This document shows, in pieces, positions 12,348 to 22,008 of a stretch of 55,484 nucleotides of DNA. Below the pieces are notes generated by a model. The model ran no database searches. It was given only the letters and a program-made list of their open reading frames with translations, and was not told the DNA's origin. Within the stretch, counting starts at the first letter, position 1; each line of letters begins with the position of its first letter. Position numbers and translations under genes: made by a program. Source of the stretch: Isochrysis galbana (taxonomy: Eukaryota > Haptophyta > Isochrysidales > Isochrysidaceae); NCBI GenBank assembly GCA_018136815.1, contig CM030932.1, forward strand, positions 1,014,866 through 1,070,349, in the 5' to 3' direction.

Positions 12348-12379
12348 GGGTGGAGCCGGCTGCTGCTGTGGGCGGGCGG

Positions 12380-12830
12380 GCTGGTGCGACGTGAGAGGGT
12401 GAGGGGTGGGGAAGGGTGGGGGGGGAAATGTGGAGGGGGGGGAGGAAGGAGGAGCACGGGTGGGGGAGGGAGGGGGCTGAGGAGGGAAGGCGGGGTGGTG
12501 GGGGGGGGGGGGGGCAGCGCCCACCTGAGTGCGCAGTCGTCGGCTGCAGGGAGAGAAGGGGGTGGGGGGGGGGGGGGGGAAGCCTTATCTTTCCCTCCGC
12601 GCGGGGGGGGGAGACGGGGGGGGGGGCTACCCCGGGAGGGGGGGGGGGGGGGGGATAGCCCGCGGGCCCGCGCGGGGGGGGGGGGGGGAAGGGCGGGGGG
12701 GGGGGAGGGGGCGGGCTCGATCGGTAGAAGTTAGGAAAGGGGCTCGCGCGCCGGAGGGGGAAGAGGGGGGGGAGGGGGGGAGGCGGGGCGGGCGGGGGGA
12801 GCGGGTCTTTCGGCTCTCTGTCAAGTGCGA
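12380..12830. repeat. G-rich low-complexity tract upstream of the V-ATPase gene
   Basis: Long runs of G (up to about 20) with short spacers, continuing in patches to 12,965. On the V-ATPase sense strand this is C-rich. ORFs here are poly-Gly or poly-Pro artefacts. Confidence 0.85.
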
Positions 12831-13521
12831 GTAGTGTAGTAAAGTGGTCAGGGGGAGCGACGCGCGCGGGGGAGGCGCTCCACTGGGGACACTCTACTCA
12901 GTAAAATGCGAAGGGGGGGGCTGCCCTCCGTCGGCGGTGCCCCCCCCCCCCCCCCGCCGCCGCCGCCGGAGGGGGAGGATGTTCTACCAGTAAACTTCGG
13001 TTGCCTGGGGGGGAGAGACACACCCTCTCCTAGATGGGAAAAACAGTTTGGCTCCGGCGAGAATTTCGAGAATTTTTTTTTGAAATTTGGGTCCATCATC
13101 GAAATAAAAATTTTGACCAAAATTTGGGTCACGCGGGAGCGAAATTTGCAAGCCCGCAGCCGGATGACGCCCGCGAGCAGCGAGCAACCCACATCTCATC
13201 GGCCGGCCCCTCGAGGAGGAAGCGGCCGAGATCGAGATGGGTCTTGACGTCTTGACAGAAGGCGAGGACGTGGACGTGGAGGACACCCTCTCAAGGCAGA
13301 GCCCTCGCCGGGTCCCCTAGCTCTCCTGGGGCGACAAACCACAGCCATCCCTATCCCTAGGGCGGTCAAACAGGGTTTTTTTATTAGGGGTAAGAAAATG
13401 ACCATCTCAGGGTTGAGAAAATTTGAGGATTCTTTTCGGTAGAAAGTTCCCGATACACCAGGCGGCTTGCCTTCATTTGGTCTCCTTTCCTTCAGGGTTT
13501 CTTCCCCTCCCGTGGGGACTC

Positions 13522-14601
13522 TCACCCTACCATGAGCCCCCCCGCGAGCACCCCGAAGGAGAGGCCCAGGAGCACCCCGTACGCGACGAGAACGGCGTCG
13601 CCTTGGCTCGGCATGAGGGCGCGCCCCGAGAGGGCCTGGTAGACGCCCACGCCGAGCACGGCGTAGCCCGTCCCCTTGTGCGCGACCCGCCACACGGCGC
13701 GGCGTGCGGTGCGGGCGCCGGGCGTGCCGCGCACGAGCGCGTTGAGCGGTTGCAGCAGGGCGAGGGCGAAGGCGACGATCCCGAGCGTGTGATGGGGGTG
13801 CGAGAAGTGTCGCCCTCGGGGCACCGACGCGACGGCGAGCGCGACGCCGGCGGCGGCCACCGCAAGCCCGCTTCCCTGAGAGAGAGAGCGGGGGGGGGGG
13901 GGGGGAGTGCGTTGTTGGGGTTTCCTACCTTTTTTGGTGGGAGGGAGGGCCGATGGGGGGCGGGGGGCGAGGAGGGAGAAACACACCTGCACCACGCGAT
14001 GCACACGGAGCCAGCGGCCGCCGGTGAGCCGGGAGCGCCAAGCGAGCGAGAAAAAGGCGCCCGAGGGGAGGAGCACGCCCCACGCGACGGACATGAGCAC
14101 ACCGTGGGCGAGCAGCGGCAGGGTGGGCGGGGACGCGGAGGAAGGGGGCGAGGACGCGGGGGAGGAACGGGGCGAGGGCGCGGAGATAGGGGGCGAGGAC
14201 GCGGGGGAGGAAGGGGGCGAAGGAGGGGTCGTACCCACCGCGAGCGGCGGCGGCGCGCAGACAGGCATGCTCCTCGAGGTCCTCGACGACTCGTCCCCCG
14301 CGAGCGAGATGTCGTCGGTAGAGAAGCCGAGCAGCTCGCCCTCGTCCACACCGACGCTCCACACGCAGCAGGGGTCCCCCAGCTCCATCCCGTTGCTCTG
14401 CCCGTCGCTGTCCGTGTCCGCGAGGCAGAGAGAGGTGGTCCACGCCCTGCCTTCGTCGCGGAAGGCGAATCGGAAGGCGGCGTGCGTCGGGTTGTTGACC
14501 TTGTGCCCCGTGTCCTTGCCGTTGACGCGGCCGTTGGGCACGAGCCGCTCGTAGCTCTCATAGCCGACCCAAGGGACGACGGTCACCAGTGGGAGCGGCA
14601 T
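13522..14601 (-). CDS. Temptin-like domain fused to cytochrome b561 membrane domain
   Basis: Probable secretory-pathway or plasma-membrane protein that moves electrons across the membrane through two b haems, with an extracellular Cys-rich head. Exons are 14601-13987 and 13875-13522; the 111-nt intron is open in frame, so unspliced RNA would also read through. Total is 322 residues. The first about 110 form a Temptin Cys/Cys domain: ERLVPNG, DTGHKVNNPTHAAFRFAF, TSLCLADTDSDGQSNG and MELGDPCCVW. A Ser/Pro linker follows. The b561 part begins LPLLAHGVLMSVAWGV, then RVHRVVQ, SHPHHTLGIVAFAL and WRVAHKGTGYAVLGVGVYQ, supplying the histidines expected of haem ligands, and ends GLMVG. No signal peptide is visible at ATG 14601, so a further 5' exon is likely. 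The domain pair is known from other proteins, but the ligand of the head is unknown. Confidence 0.82.
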   Translation of the reverse strand: MPLPLVTVVPWVGYESYERLVPNGRVNGKDTGHKVNNPTHAAFRFAFRDEGRAWTTSLCLADTDSDGQSNGMELGDPCCVWSVGVDEGELLGFSTDDISLAGDESSRTSRSMPVCAPPPLAVGTTPPSPPSSPASSPPISAPSPRSSPASSPPSSASPPTLPLLAHGVLMSVAWGVLLPSGAFFSLAWRSRLTGGRWLRVHRVVQVCFSLLAPRPPSALPPTKKGRKPQQRTPPPPPRSLSQGSGLAVAAAGVALAVASVPRGRHFSHPHHTLGIVAFALALLQPLNALVRGTPGARTARRAVWRVAHKGTGYAVLGVGVYQALSGRALMPSQGDAVLVAYGVLLGLSFGVLAGGLMVG

Positions 14602-15014
14602 GCCTCTCTCTCTCTCTCTTCGCGCGCCCGGCCCAAAAATTATCTGACGAGCGAGGGGGGGGGTTGCTCTCCGGCGGGGACGTCGTCTCGTCCGCTCTTT
14701 CGCGGAGACACGCCCTTCAAGAGGTGTTTCCCTGTTTCCTCCGTATTTCCCTATATTCTGAGTAAGCATCCTCGACTACGTGATTATATTCTTTGTTTAG
14801 ATTAGAAATTTCACGAATAACTTTGCCGGCATATTCTTGAGAGTACTCACTGGCCATACTCTCACCTCTCACCGACGAGAGTTTCGTTGTAGTGTCGAAA
14901 AGTCGCAAGGCACCGCCATAAGAACGACCATAAGATTGATCGTAACAGCACCGTAAGATTAAGGTATGAGCAGAGACAGAGTACGAGGTGACTGCCAGCG
15001 AAATGGGACAGGCA

Positions 15015-15365
15015 CCCTGACAGCTTACGGGGGGGAATAGCGCCTGGGGGCTCGAGGACAGCCCCTCGATAGCTATCGGCGCCCGTCGTTTCCCCCAATA
15101 GCTGTTGGCGCCCGTCGTTTCCCCCCCAATAGCTATCGGGGGCCGCCATTCGCCCCCGATAGCTATTGGGGGCCGACCTTAAAACGCGATAGCTCCCCGG
15201 GGGCCGGGGGAAGTAAAATCTCCCGATAGCTCTCGGGGGATTTTCTCGGTCCCCCGGTAGCTCGGGCTCGGTGGGGCTATTGGCGATCGGGAGAAAATTT
15301 CCCCCCGACAGCTCCTGGGGGCCCCCGATAGCTCCTGGGGGGCGTTGGCTTCTGGGGGGTAACAT
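15015..15365. repeat. Cluster of GATAGCTATC-type palindromes
   Basis: Variants of cccgatagctatcgggggcc (also tagctgttgg, tagctcctgggg) recur about ten times in 350 bp. Several are near-perfect palindromes centred on AGCT. Minus-strand ORFs here (PPGAIGGPQELSG and similar) merely translate the repeat. Confidence 0.8.
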
Positions 15366-15578
15366 ATCCAGGTATCCAGGACATGTAAATAAAAGAATTT
15401 GGGCTGAGTCCCGCCCATCTTTGCCCATCATTCTTTTTTAACTGTTGATGTTGGGGGTACTCTAGGGGCGAGCGTCGTCGCCGACGAGGAATTTGAATGC
15501 CCCTCTCGATGGCGGGAAGAGGTCGCGTGATGCTCCTCATCGAGCGCCGCTGAGCCGTGGCCGCTCGTGTGAGAAAGG

Positions 15579-18500
15579 ATGTCGTCCGAGCTGGATGTGC
15601 GCATTCGCACCTCGGACAGTGCGCAGGAGCTGCTCCAGCTCCACGATGAGTACGCTGACTTCTACACTGAGCTGCGGCTCGTCACCACTTGGAACAGCCT
15701 CGAGCGGCTCGGCGCAAACGAGCTTGCCAGCCAGCGCGCCAACGGGGGCGAGCAGCTGCTAAGCGCGCTGTGTGAGCATACTAAGCAGGTTGTCGACTGG
15801 TGGGAGGCCCGATCAGTGAGCACCACCGCGCATGCTCTTGCGCAGCTGCAGCTCCACACAAAGCTCTGGCTGCCGCTCTGGCAGGCCCTAGAGCTGTGCT
15901 GGCTGAAGCGTCGAGGGAGCTTCAGCGTTCACGACATTGCCAATGCGGCCTGGGCGTTTGTCACAGCTAGTCTTGCCACTCCCCGCCTTCTCAGTCTGAT
16001 TGCGGGCCAGGCCACGCTGAGACTGCAACCTATGCCTGATATGGTTGCTGCCACCGACTTGTTGAAGATCGCTTGGGCTTTTGCCACAGCACCCCGTCGT
16101 GCGCCGGCACTGCTGAACGCGCTTTGCAGCGCAGTGGCCCCACGGCTGAGAGAGCTAGGCAATCATGAATTGGCGAGTCTCGCGTGGGCTTTCGCTAGGC
16201 TCGGGCACAGCGCTCCTGCACTTCTCGCCTCAATTGCTGCTGAATCAATCCCGCGGCTATACGGATTTGAGGTCGAGGACGTCTCGCACACAGTGTGGGC
16301 GTTTGCGTGTCTGCGACACTCTGATTCCAGACTTTTCGACGCAGTTGCACTGAGGATATTACCTAGTCTTGGGGCAACCGCCCCGCCGAGCCTTGCCAAG
16401 TTAATGTGGTCTTTCGCCACAGTCGGACATTCATCCCCTGCACTCTTCAATGCGTTGGCTGCGAAGGTGGTGCAGCGCCTAGGAGATTTCAAACACCGGG
16501 AGATCGCAATTTTGATGTGGTCATTTGCAAAAGTTGGCCACGCTGCTCCTGAGCTCTTTGATCAGGTTGCAGTGCATGCTGTGCCACATGTTGGATATTT
16601 CAACGCGATGGACATTGAGAATATTGCATGTGCATTCGCAATATTTCGCCATCCCGCATCAGACATGCTGGAGGCATTCGCAGAGGAGGCGAGCCATCGT
16701 CTAGGGGAGTTCAATACCAGGGGCCTTTCCAATTTAGCATGGGCATTTGCGACGATGGGTCACAATGCACCCAAATTGTTCCAAGCCATCTCGTCCGGCG
16801 TCAGATTATGGCTGGGCGACTTCATGCCGGGTGAGATCGCAGTGACAGCTTGGGCTTTTGCAAAGGTTGGTTGTCCATCGCCAGAGCTCATGCATGAGCT
16901 GGTATCCGTAGCCTTGACACGCCTAGAAGACTTCAGTTCCCGCAATCTTACGCTTCTGGCATCAGCACTGGCATCAATTGAAAGGCCAACAGCAATTTTC
17001 GACCACCTTGCCTCAGAATGTATACCTCGTCTGAGCACCTTCACAGCATCTGACCTTGCACAGCTTTCAAGGGCGTATGCGACTGCTGGTCAATCGGCCC
17101 CTACACTTTTCCGAGCTATCGCGCACGCCATTGCACCGAGACTGCAAGAGCTCATGCCGCATGAGGCCACCAGCGTTGCATGGGCTTTCACTCGGACGGG
17201 CTGCGCGGCCCCGGGCTTGTTGGACGCGGTAGCTAGGCACATCTGTGACCATCTTGATGAGCTGAGTTCAGAGGACCTCACTAATGTTGTCTGGGCCCAC
17301 ACGGCGTCTCGACACTTGTCGAGAACACTTTTTGATCTCGTCGCCGCAGAGGCACTCACCCAGTTGAATGATTTCAGTCCACTGGACCTGTCCAAGTTGA
17401 TGTGGTCATTTGCGGCAGCTTCGCATGCCCGGCCCGAGCTCTTCAAAGCCGTGTCGAGGAAAGCCCTCACAAGGCTTGGCGACTTCTGTCCTCTAGAGCT
17501 GGCCAGTCTCGTCTGGTCTTTTGCCAAAGCAGCGTGCCCAGCACAGAGTCTTTTTGACGAGAGCGCAGGCGTACTGTCGCTGAAGGTCGACCAACTTTCC
17601 GGACTGGGCCTCGCAAACGCAGCATGGGCGTATGCAACAACGGGCCACACCTCCCGTCCTTTGTTTGAAGCCATGGCCGCCTCAGCAGCACCAAGACTTG
17701 GCAGGTTCAAAGCGAGAGAAATCGTTACTCTAGCCTGGGCTTTTTCAGCAGCGTGCCATCCAGCGCCGTCTCTCTACGATGCGATTGCATCCAGAGTGAA
17801 CTCATCCTTGGCCTATTTTGATGCACATGACCTAGCGAGCCTAATATGGTCTTTCGCGAGTGCTGGCCGCTCAGTGCCAGCTTTGTACAACGGCATTGCG
17901 GTGGAGGGGTTGCTGCGCCTAGGGGAATTTGACAATGAAGATCTGGTCAAGCTGAGTTGGGGCTTTGCAGCGGCAGGTTACAGCGCACCGGCGCTCCTTA
18001 ACGCCGCAACGAAGCGATTGATCCCCCAGCTGGTCCAACTGGGTCCTGTTAACATCGCTAGGCTAGCCTGGGGATGTGCTACCGCCGATAGCCTACAGGT
18101 GAGAACGTTTGATGATCTTTTCGACACTGCCTTCGCTGAGAGGTGCAACGAGCTCGCAAGCCAATACTCCGAGGAGTCGCTGTCGCAGCTGCACCAATGG
18201 TGGTTGTGGTGGTCGAGTAAACGAGGCAACACCGAGTGTAGGCCGATCTCCTCGCTCCTTGTGCGATGTCACGAGGCCTTCGCGGCAGCGGAGACGAGAC
18301 CCGAGGACGGGCTTTTGCAGCAAATCAGCAACGTCCTTGCCGCCCTAGGACTGAAGAACAGAATACACCTGCGGCTTCCCGAGGGTTATTGCCTCGACGT
18401 GGCAACTGAATGCCAACAACAAAAGATAGCCATCGAACTTGATGGCTCTATGCACGCTCGTCATAGGGACTTGCTGGGCGCGAGACAGCTGAGGAGCAGG

Positions 18501-18704
18501 CAACTCGCTCACCTAGGGTGGCGTGTCGTTTTCGTTCCTCGTTGTCAGTGGGAAGCCCTGGCTACCCGGCCAACGTCCGGGATTGAAGACGCCACAACCT
18601 CACACGCCACGCTGCCGTTCCGACAAATGACGTACTTGGAGGATGCAATCCTCAAAGCCATTGCCAACGGGGGCCCGGAGTCCGCAGTTGCTGCCGCAGG
18701 CTAA
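15579..18704 (+). CDS. 37-residue WAFA-repeat protein with C-terminal RAP domain (organelle RNA-binding type)
   Basis: A 1,041-residue intronless protein. After about 100 N-terminal residues come some 20 consecutive units of 37 residues with the consensus LAxLAWAFAxxGHxxPxLF then an AIAxxAxxRLxxF helix. Clear units include IAILMWSFAKVGHAAPELF and LSKLMWSFAAASHARPELF. This is an alpha-solenoid like OPR and FASTK-type arrays, which bind organellar transcripts one base per unit. The C-terminus, roughly residues 930-1,000, is a RAP domain: GYCLDVA, KIAIELDGSMHAR, LGWRVVFVPRCQWEAL; RAP domains resemble restriction-endonuclease folds. The expected role is processing, stability or translation of a plastid or mitochondrial RNA. 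No clear transit peptide is visible at this start. The target is unknown. ATG 15579 is the first Met of the frame. Confidence 0.88.
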   Translation: MSSELDVRIRTSDSAQELLQLHDEYADFYTELRLVTTWNSLERLGANELASQRANGGEQLLSALCEHTKQVVDWWEARSVSTTAHALAQLQLHTKLWLPLWQALELCWLKRRGSFSVHDIANAAWAFVTASLATPRLLSLIAGQATLRLQPMPDMVAATDLLKIAWAFATAPRRAPALLNALCSAVAPRLRELGNHELASLAWAFARLGHSAPALLASIAAESIPRLYGFEVEDVSHTVWAFACLRHSDSRLFDAVALRILPSLGATAPPSLAKLMWSFATVGHSSPALFNALAAKVVQRLGDFKHREIAILMWSFAKVGHAAPELFDQVAVHAVPHVGYFNAMDIENIACAFAIFRHPASDMLEAFAEEASHRLGEFNTRGLSNLAWAFATMGHNAPKLFQAISSGVRLWLGDFMPGEIAVTAWAFAKVGCPSPELMHELVSVALTRLEDFSSRNLTLLASALASIERPTAIFDHLASECIPRLSTFTASDLAQLSRAYATAGQSAPTLFRAIAHAIAPRLQELMPHEATSVAWAFTRTGCAAPGLLDAVARHICDHLDELSSEDLTNVVWAHTASRHLSRTLFDLVAAEALTQLNDFSPLDLSKLMWSFAAASHARPELFKAVSRKALTRLGDFCPLELASLVWSFAKAACPAQSLFDESAGVLSLKVDQLSGLGLANAAWAYATTGHTSRPLFEAMAASAAPRLGRFKAREIVTLAWAFSAACHPAPSLYDAIASRVNSSLAYFDAHDLASLIWSFASAGRSVPALYNGIAVEGLLRLGEFDNEDLVKLSWGFAAAGYSAPALLNAATKRLIPQLVQLGPVNIARLAWGCATADSLQVRTFDDLFDTAFAERCNELASQYSEESLSQLHQWWLWWSSKRGNTECRPISSLLVRCHEAFAAAETRPEDGLLQQISNVLAALGLKNRIHLRLPEGYCLDVATECQQQKIAIELDGSMHARHRDLLGARQLRSRQLAHLGWRVVFVPRCQWEALATRPTSGIEDATTSHATLPFRQMTYLEDAILKAIANGGPESAVAAAG

Positions 18705-19570
18705 ATATGGGTAGGCGACCAAGCCGAGCGGCCATACCGCGCATGCACATTGTATACGCATGTAGTGTTTTACTCGTGGTGTCGCGCAATGCAAGTAGTT
18801 CTTAGCAGCGCGCCCACAACGCACCCTACGGATATCATTTTCCTTTGTCATTTATTCTTCTTCTTGTCTTGTTTGCCGGTTTTGTGACTTTTCGCAGACG
18901 TTTGGAATGTTGTGCTTGCACATAATGGCGGCAACTTGTTGTGTGCTGCAAGCGGTGGTGAATATCAGATTTTTGCGATGGTTCAGGGAGTACTCTACAC
19001 CGTATACCGTATACTTATACTGCTGAAGGGCGCCATAGCTTGAGCGCGCTGTTGGGTCGGAGGTCGCGTTCCGTCGAAAGTGCGGACCGCATCATTTATA
19101 ACAATAAAGTATCTGAGCGTTAGTACCACTACTCACTACTCCCACTAGCGTGGTACTATCACGACACCCTATAGCGCACTTGCTTGTTTGTGCACACCTT
19201 GACCTTGACACCTTGACCTTGATGTGAGACGTGTGTTGGTGCCAAACAAAATAACATTTGAAGATTCCGGGCTAAGACCTCCTACCTACTACTGTCTAGG
19301 TTCTAGGTTCTCTACCTTTCTACCGACACCGCCCTTGTCTCTCCCCCCCCGCACTTCCGTTCCTGCCCCCCTTCGTTCCTTTTTCTTCGGTTTCCGGGGT
19401 CCGGCCCAGGTACCAGGTACACTCAGGGTTCTTGTTTTAGCTTTTATTTAGCGTCGAATACACCGTTCTTACACTTGTTTTAACCCCCCCCCGCTCAAAG
19501 GGTGTTCAGTACGTCCTAACACCTCCGACAAACTGCTGTTTAAACGTCTTAACACCCCCGCGCAAGGCGC
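18705..19570. other. Intergenic, dispersed repeat fragments only
   Basis: No coherent ORF. A stretch at 19,121-19,172 (gtaccactactcactactcc, then tggtactatcacgacaccc and agcgcac) matches 44,348-44,402. A second stretch at about 19,365-19,430 (cgttcctttttcttcgg, then cggcccaggtacc) matches about 33,225-33,275. Confidence 0.55.
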
Positions 19571-19573
19571 CGC

Positions 19574-20090
19574 AAGGTGTCGTTCCGTCAATTGTGGGAC
19601 ATCAGTCGAATTGAGCGATCGAATGTCCACAGTTGTATATAGAGCGTTATTTTAAAATTAAATGTAGACTAGCGTTATTTCCCTGCTTTCCCGCGGCGCG
19701 TGTCCATGGCACCTGTGATTATTGTAATTATGGGCACGGCGCGATGTGCCTCGGCCCCCCCGCGGGGGCGCCGTGCGTGCGCATGCCAACCTTTTCCCTC
19801 CCCTAAGGCCCACATTTACGTAAAGTAGCCATATAAGAGATGTTTCGTTGCGCAGCACGTGTGATGACTTGCAATCACATTGTGCACGCCGTGCGTGGGC
19901 ACGGCGCGATGTGCATCGGCCCCCCCGCAGGGGCGCCGTGCGTGCGCATGCCAACTTTTTCCCTATGCGTACCCCTAAGGCCCACATTCACGTAAAGTAG
20001 CCATATAAGAGTTTTTTTCGTTGCGCAGCACGTGTGATGACTTGCAATCACATTGTGCACGCCGTGCGTGGGCACGGCGCGTCCAGCGCG
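19574..20090 (+). mobile_element. Truncated relative of the 50.4-kb TIR element plus two tandem internal units
   Basis: It starts aaggtgtcgttccgtcaatt and continues gacatcagtcgaattgagcg, almost identical to the 50,391 terminal repeat. Two tandem copies follow (about 19,695-19,870 and 19,870-20,050) of a unit containing gtgggcacggcgcgatgtgc, cgccgtgcgtgcgcatgcca and cgtaaagtagccatataaga. The same unit fills the inverted repeat at 49.4-49.8 kb. No matching right terminal repeat is seen, so the element is incomplete. Confidence 0.65.
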
Positions 20091-20507
20091 GCCACCAGCA
20101 CCGCCGCCGTACTGCCGGTGTGCCAACTCCGCGCCCCGTGGGTCGATTCGCTCGAGCAGCGCGACGAGGAGCCTCGAGACGCGCGCGTCGTTAGGCCGTC
20201 CTCGCACGCATCACGGATCTCGCCACCCAAGATCAGCCAAGCGATATCGTCGCCAGCTTGCAGCTTGGGATAATAGTTGGATGGAGATGGTCGTCGATGA
20301 GCCTTGCTTGAGGACGAGATGGTTTCTGGTTTGTACGTTTTCGTTAGTGTTAGTGTCTAGTGGAGTGTGGAGTGTAATACTACTAGTATAACACATCATA
20401 GTCTTAGTGCCTACCTGATATTAGGCTGATGTTAGGTCCTGATATTAGCCTAAGGTCTCCGATACCTGATGGCCTTTGACCTGACGGCCTGACGGCCCAT
20501 CCTGGAT

Positions 20508-21455
20508 GGAGTTCAGGGGCAGTGGAGGCTGGGGCTCAGCCCATGGACCCCCTCTGCCTCTCCCACGCTCGCCTCGCTGGCCATGGGAGCCGCCCGAAGT
20601 CCCTTGTATGCCTGGCGACCAGGGACAGGGGGGGTGTTGCGTTAGGGGGAGCGCGCGAACGCCCTCCATGCCCCACGACACGCACTATTTTTAGAACGTG
20701 TCTACCCTCCCGGCGCCCCGCCCTCTTCCCTCTCCTCCCTCGCACCGCGCCCGCATGCAGCCGAGATCCCTCCCTTGCCCTTTCCTTTGTAACTCCGGTC
20801 CCCCCCTTGTTTCCTTGGCCAGTGGGGTCGGGAGTCTTCCCTCCCGCGCCCCGCCCCCTCCCCGACCCGCCAGTGCCCTGTTCCCTTCGTCCATATCTTC
20901 TATCCTTTTCCTTTGTTCCTATAGCTGTTCGCCCCCCCCCCCCGTCTTCTCCGTGGCTTTATCCTCCGTCTTGGTTCTCTCAGCGCCAGCGCTCCGAAGC
21001 ACCCCCTGTCCCCTTGTTCCTCTGTCTTCTCTGTGCGTCCCCGTCCATCGCGTGTCGCTATGCAGACTGGTAACTGGTACTCTTCATGTCACGCCGAGCC
21101 CCCAACCACTCTCACTCCTCACTCACAGTTCCCACGCTCCCACGCACACAATCTCACATCAGACTCAACACCACCTTCCAATCCACAGCCAGCTCCAGCC
21201 ACTGACCCTCCAGTCGGTGTCCTCGAGCAACAGGGGGGGTCAGCTCGAGGGCAGGCGCCTAGCGCCTAGCGCGGGCGTGGGAGTGCAGCTCGCGGCCCGC
21301 GCCCACGAAGGGTCGGGGCTGAATTGATGAGTGCCCTGCCCCTGCCAGAGAGCAAGGGCTGGGGTTGAATGTACGGACCCACCCCGGGGGGTGTCCGCGA
21401 TGGAGAGAGGGGGGCGCGAGGCCACCATTGACCCCGCCACTTGTAAAAGTAGGTT
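20508..21455 (+). repeat. Dispersed repeat family A, copy split by an insertion
   Basis: 20,508-20,634 and 21,233-21,455 together correspond to the uninterrupted copies at 24,136-24,513 and 44,985-45,344: cagtggaggctggggctcag, then cacgctcgcctcgctggcc, cgcccacgaagggtc and ggggtgtccgcgatggag. The family has no coding potential and ends (a)taaaagtaggtt. Confidence 0.85.
20635..21232. mobile_element. Solo LTR (598 bp) inserted into repeat family A
   Basis: The insert begins TGTTGCGTTAGG and ends CTCGAGCAACA. It is flanked on each side by a run of seven G, which stands where uninterrupted family-A copies have a single G-rich tract. TG...CA ends with inverted TGTTGC/GCAACA and a G-run consistent with a 5-7 bp target duplication indicate an LTR left after recombination. 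No gag-pol is present. Confidence 0.7.
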
Positions 21456-21459
21456 GTGG

Positions 21460-22008
21460 CCCATATAATATAGGATATAGGTGTAGGTGTTAGCACCGAA
21501 CGAATCTTCATATCTTTTTTATAATCTATTGGTACCTGTGCAATACGTGCGATTGTCGCCAATACCAACTGCAGAGAGATATGGGCATCATGGCGATGCA
21601 ATGCATGCCACGCGTGACGCCAACCACAAACATCAGGGAAAGGAACAACCCGAGGGGCTACTTTGTACGATGAACGGCCGTCCGAATCGATCGGATTGTG
21701 GAAGGGGGAGCGATGACATCATGGATATTGGTGCACAACAAATGAAACACAAGGCCAGGGAAGACTACAATTAATCCGAAAGGCGATGACGGCGATGCGA
21801 ATTAGAGATGAGGAATAACAACAGATACGACGCCTTGGACCTGGGCTATTTGGCCGCAGCTGTCAGCATTGCCCGGCGGCAATTCGAAGGCTTGCAAGTA
21901 GAAATAAGGGCTCGGCGCGACTTGAACAACCCTGGACCAAGGACCCCATGAGCTCCGATGGAAGACACGAAGCATGGGTACACGATTGTGTTGATCACAG
22001 TCAGCGCC
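21460..22008. other. Intergenic / 3' flank of the polyprenyl synthase gene
   Basis: No coherent ORF. Probably holds the 3' untranslated region of the minus-strand gene ending at 22009. Confidence 0.5.

Noticed and set aside
15015..15365. CRISPR-like array
   Set aside because: Repeat units vary in sequence and spacing, there are no unique constant-length spacers, and the DNA is eukaryotic.
20522..21327. Pro/Ser-rich plus-strand ORFs
   Set aside because: They lie across repeat family A and the solo LTR; no domain and no consistent frame between repeat copies.
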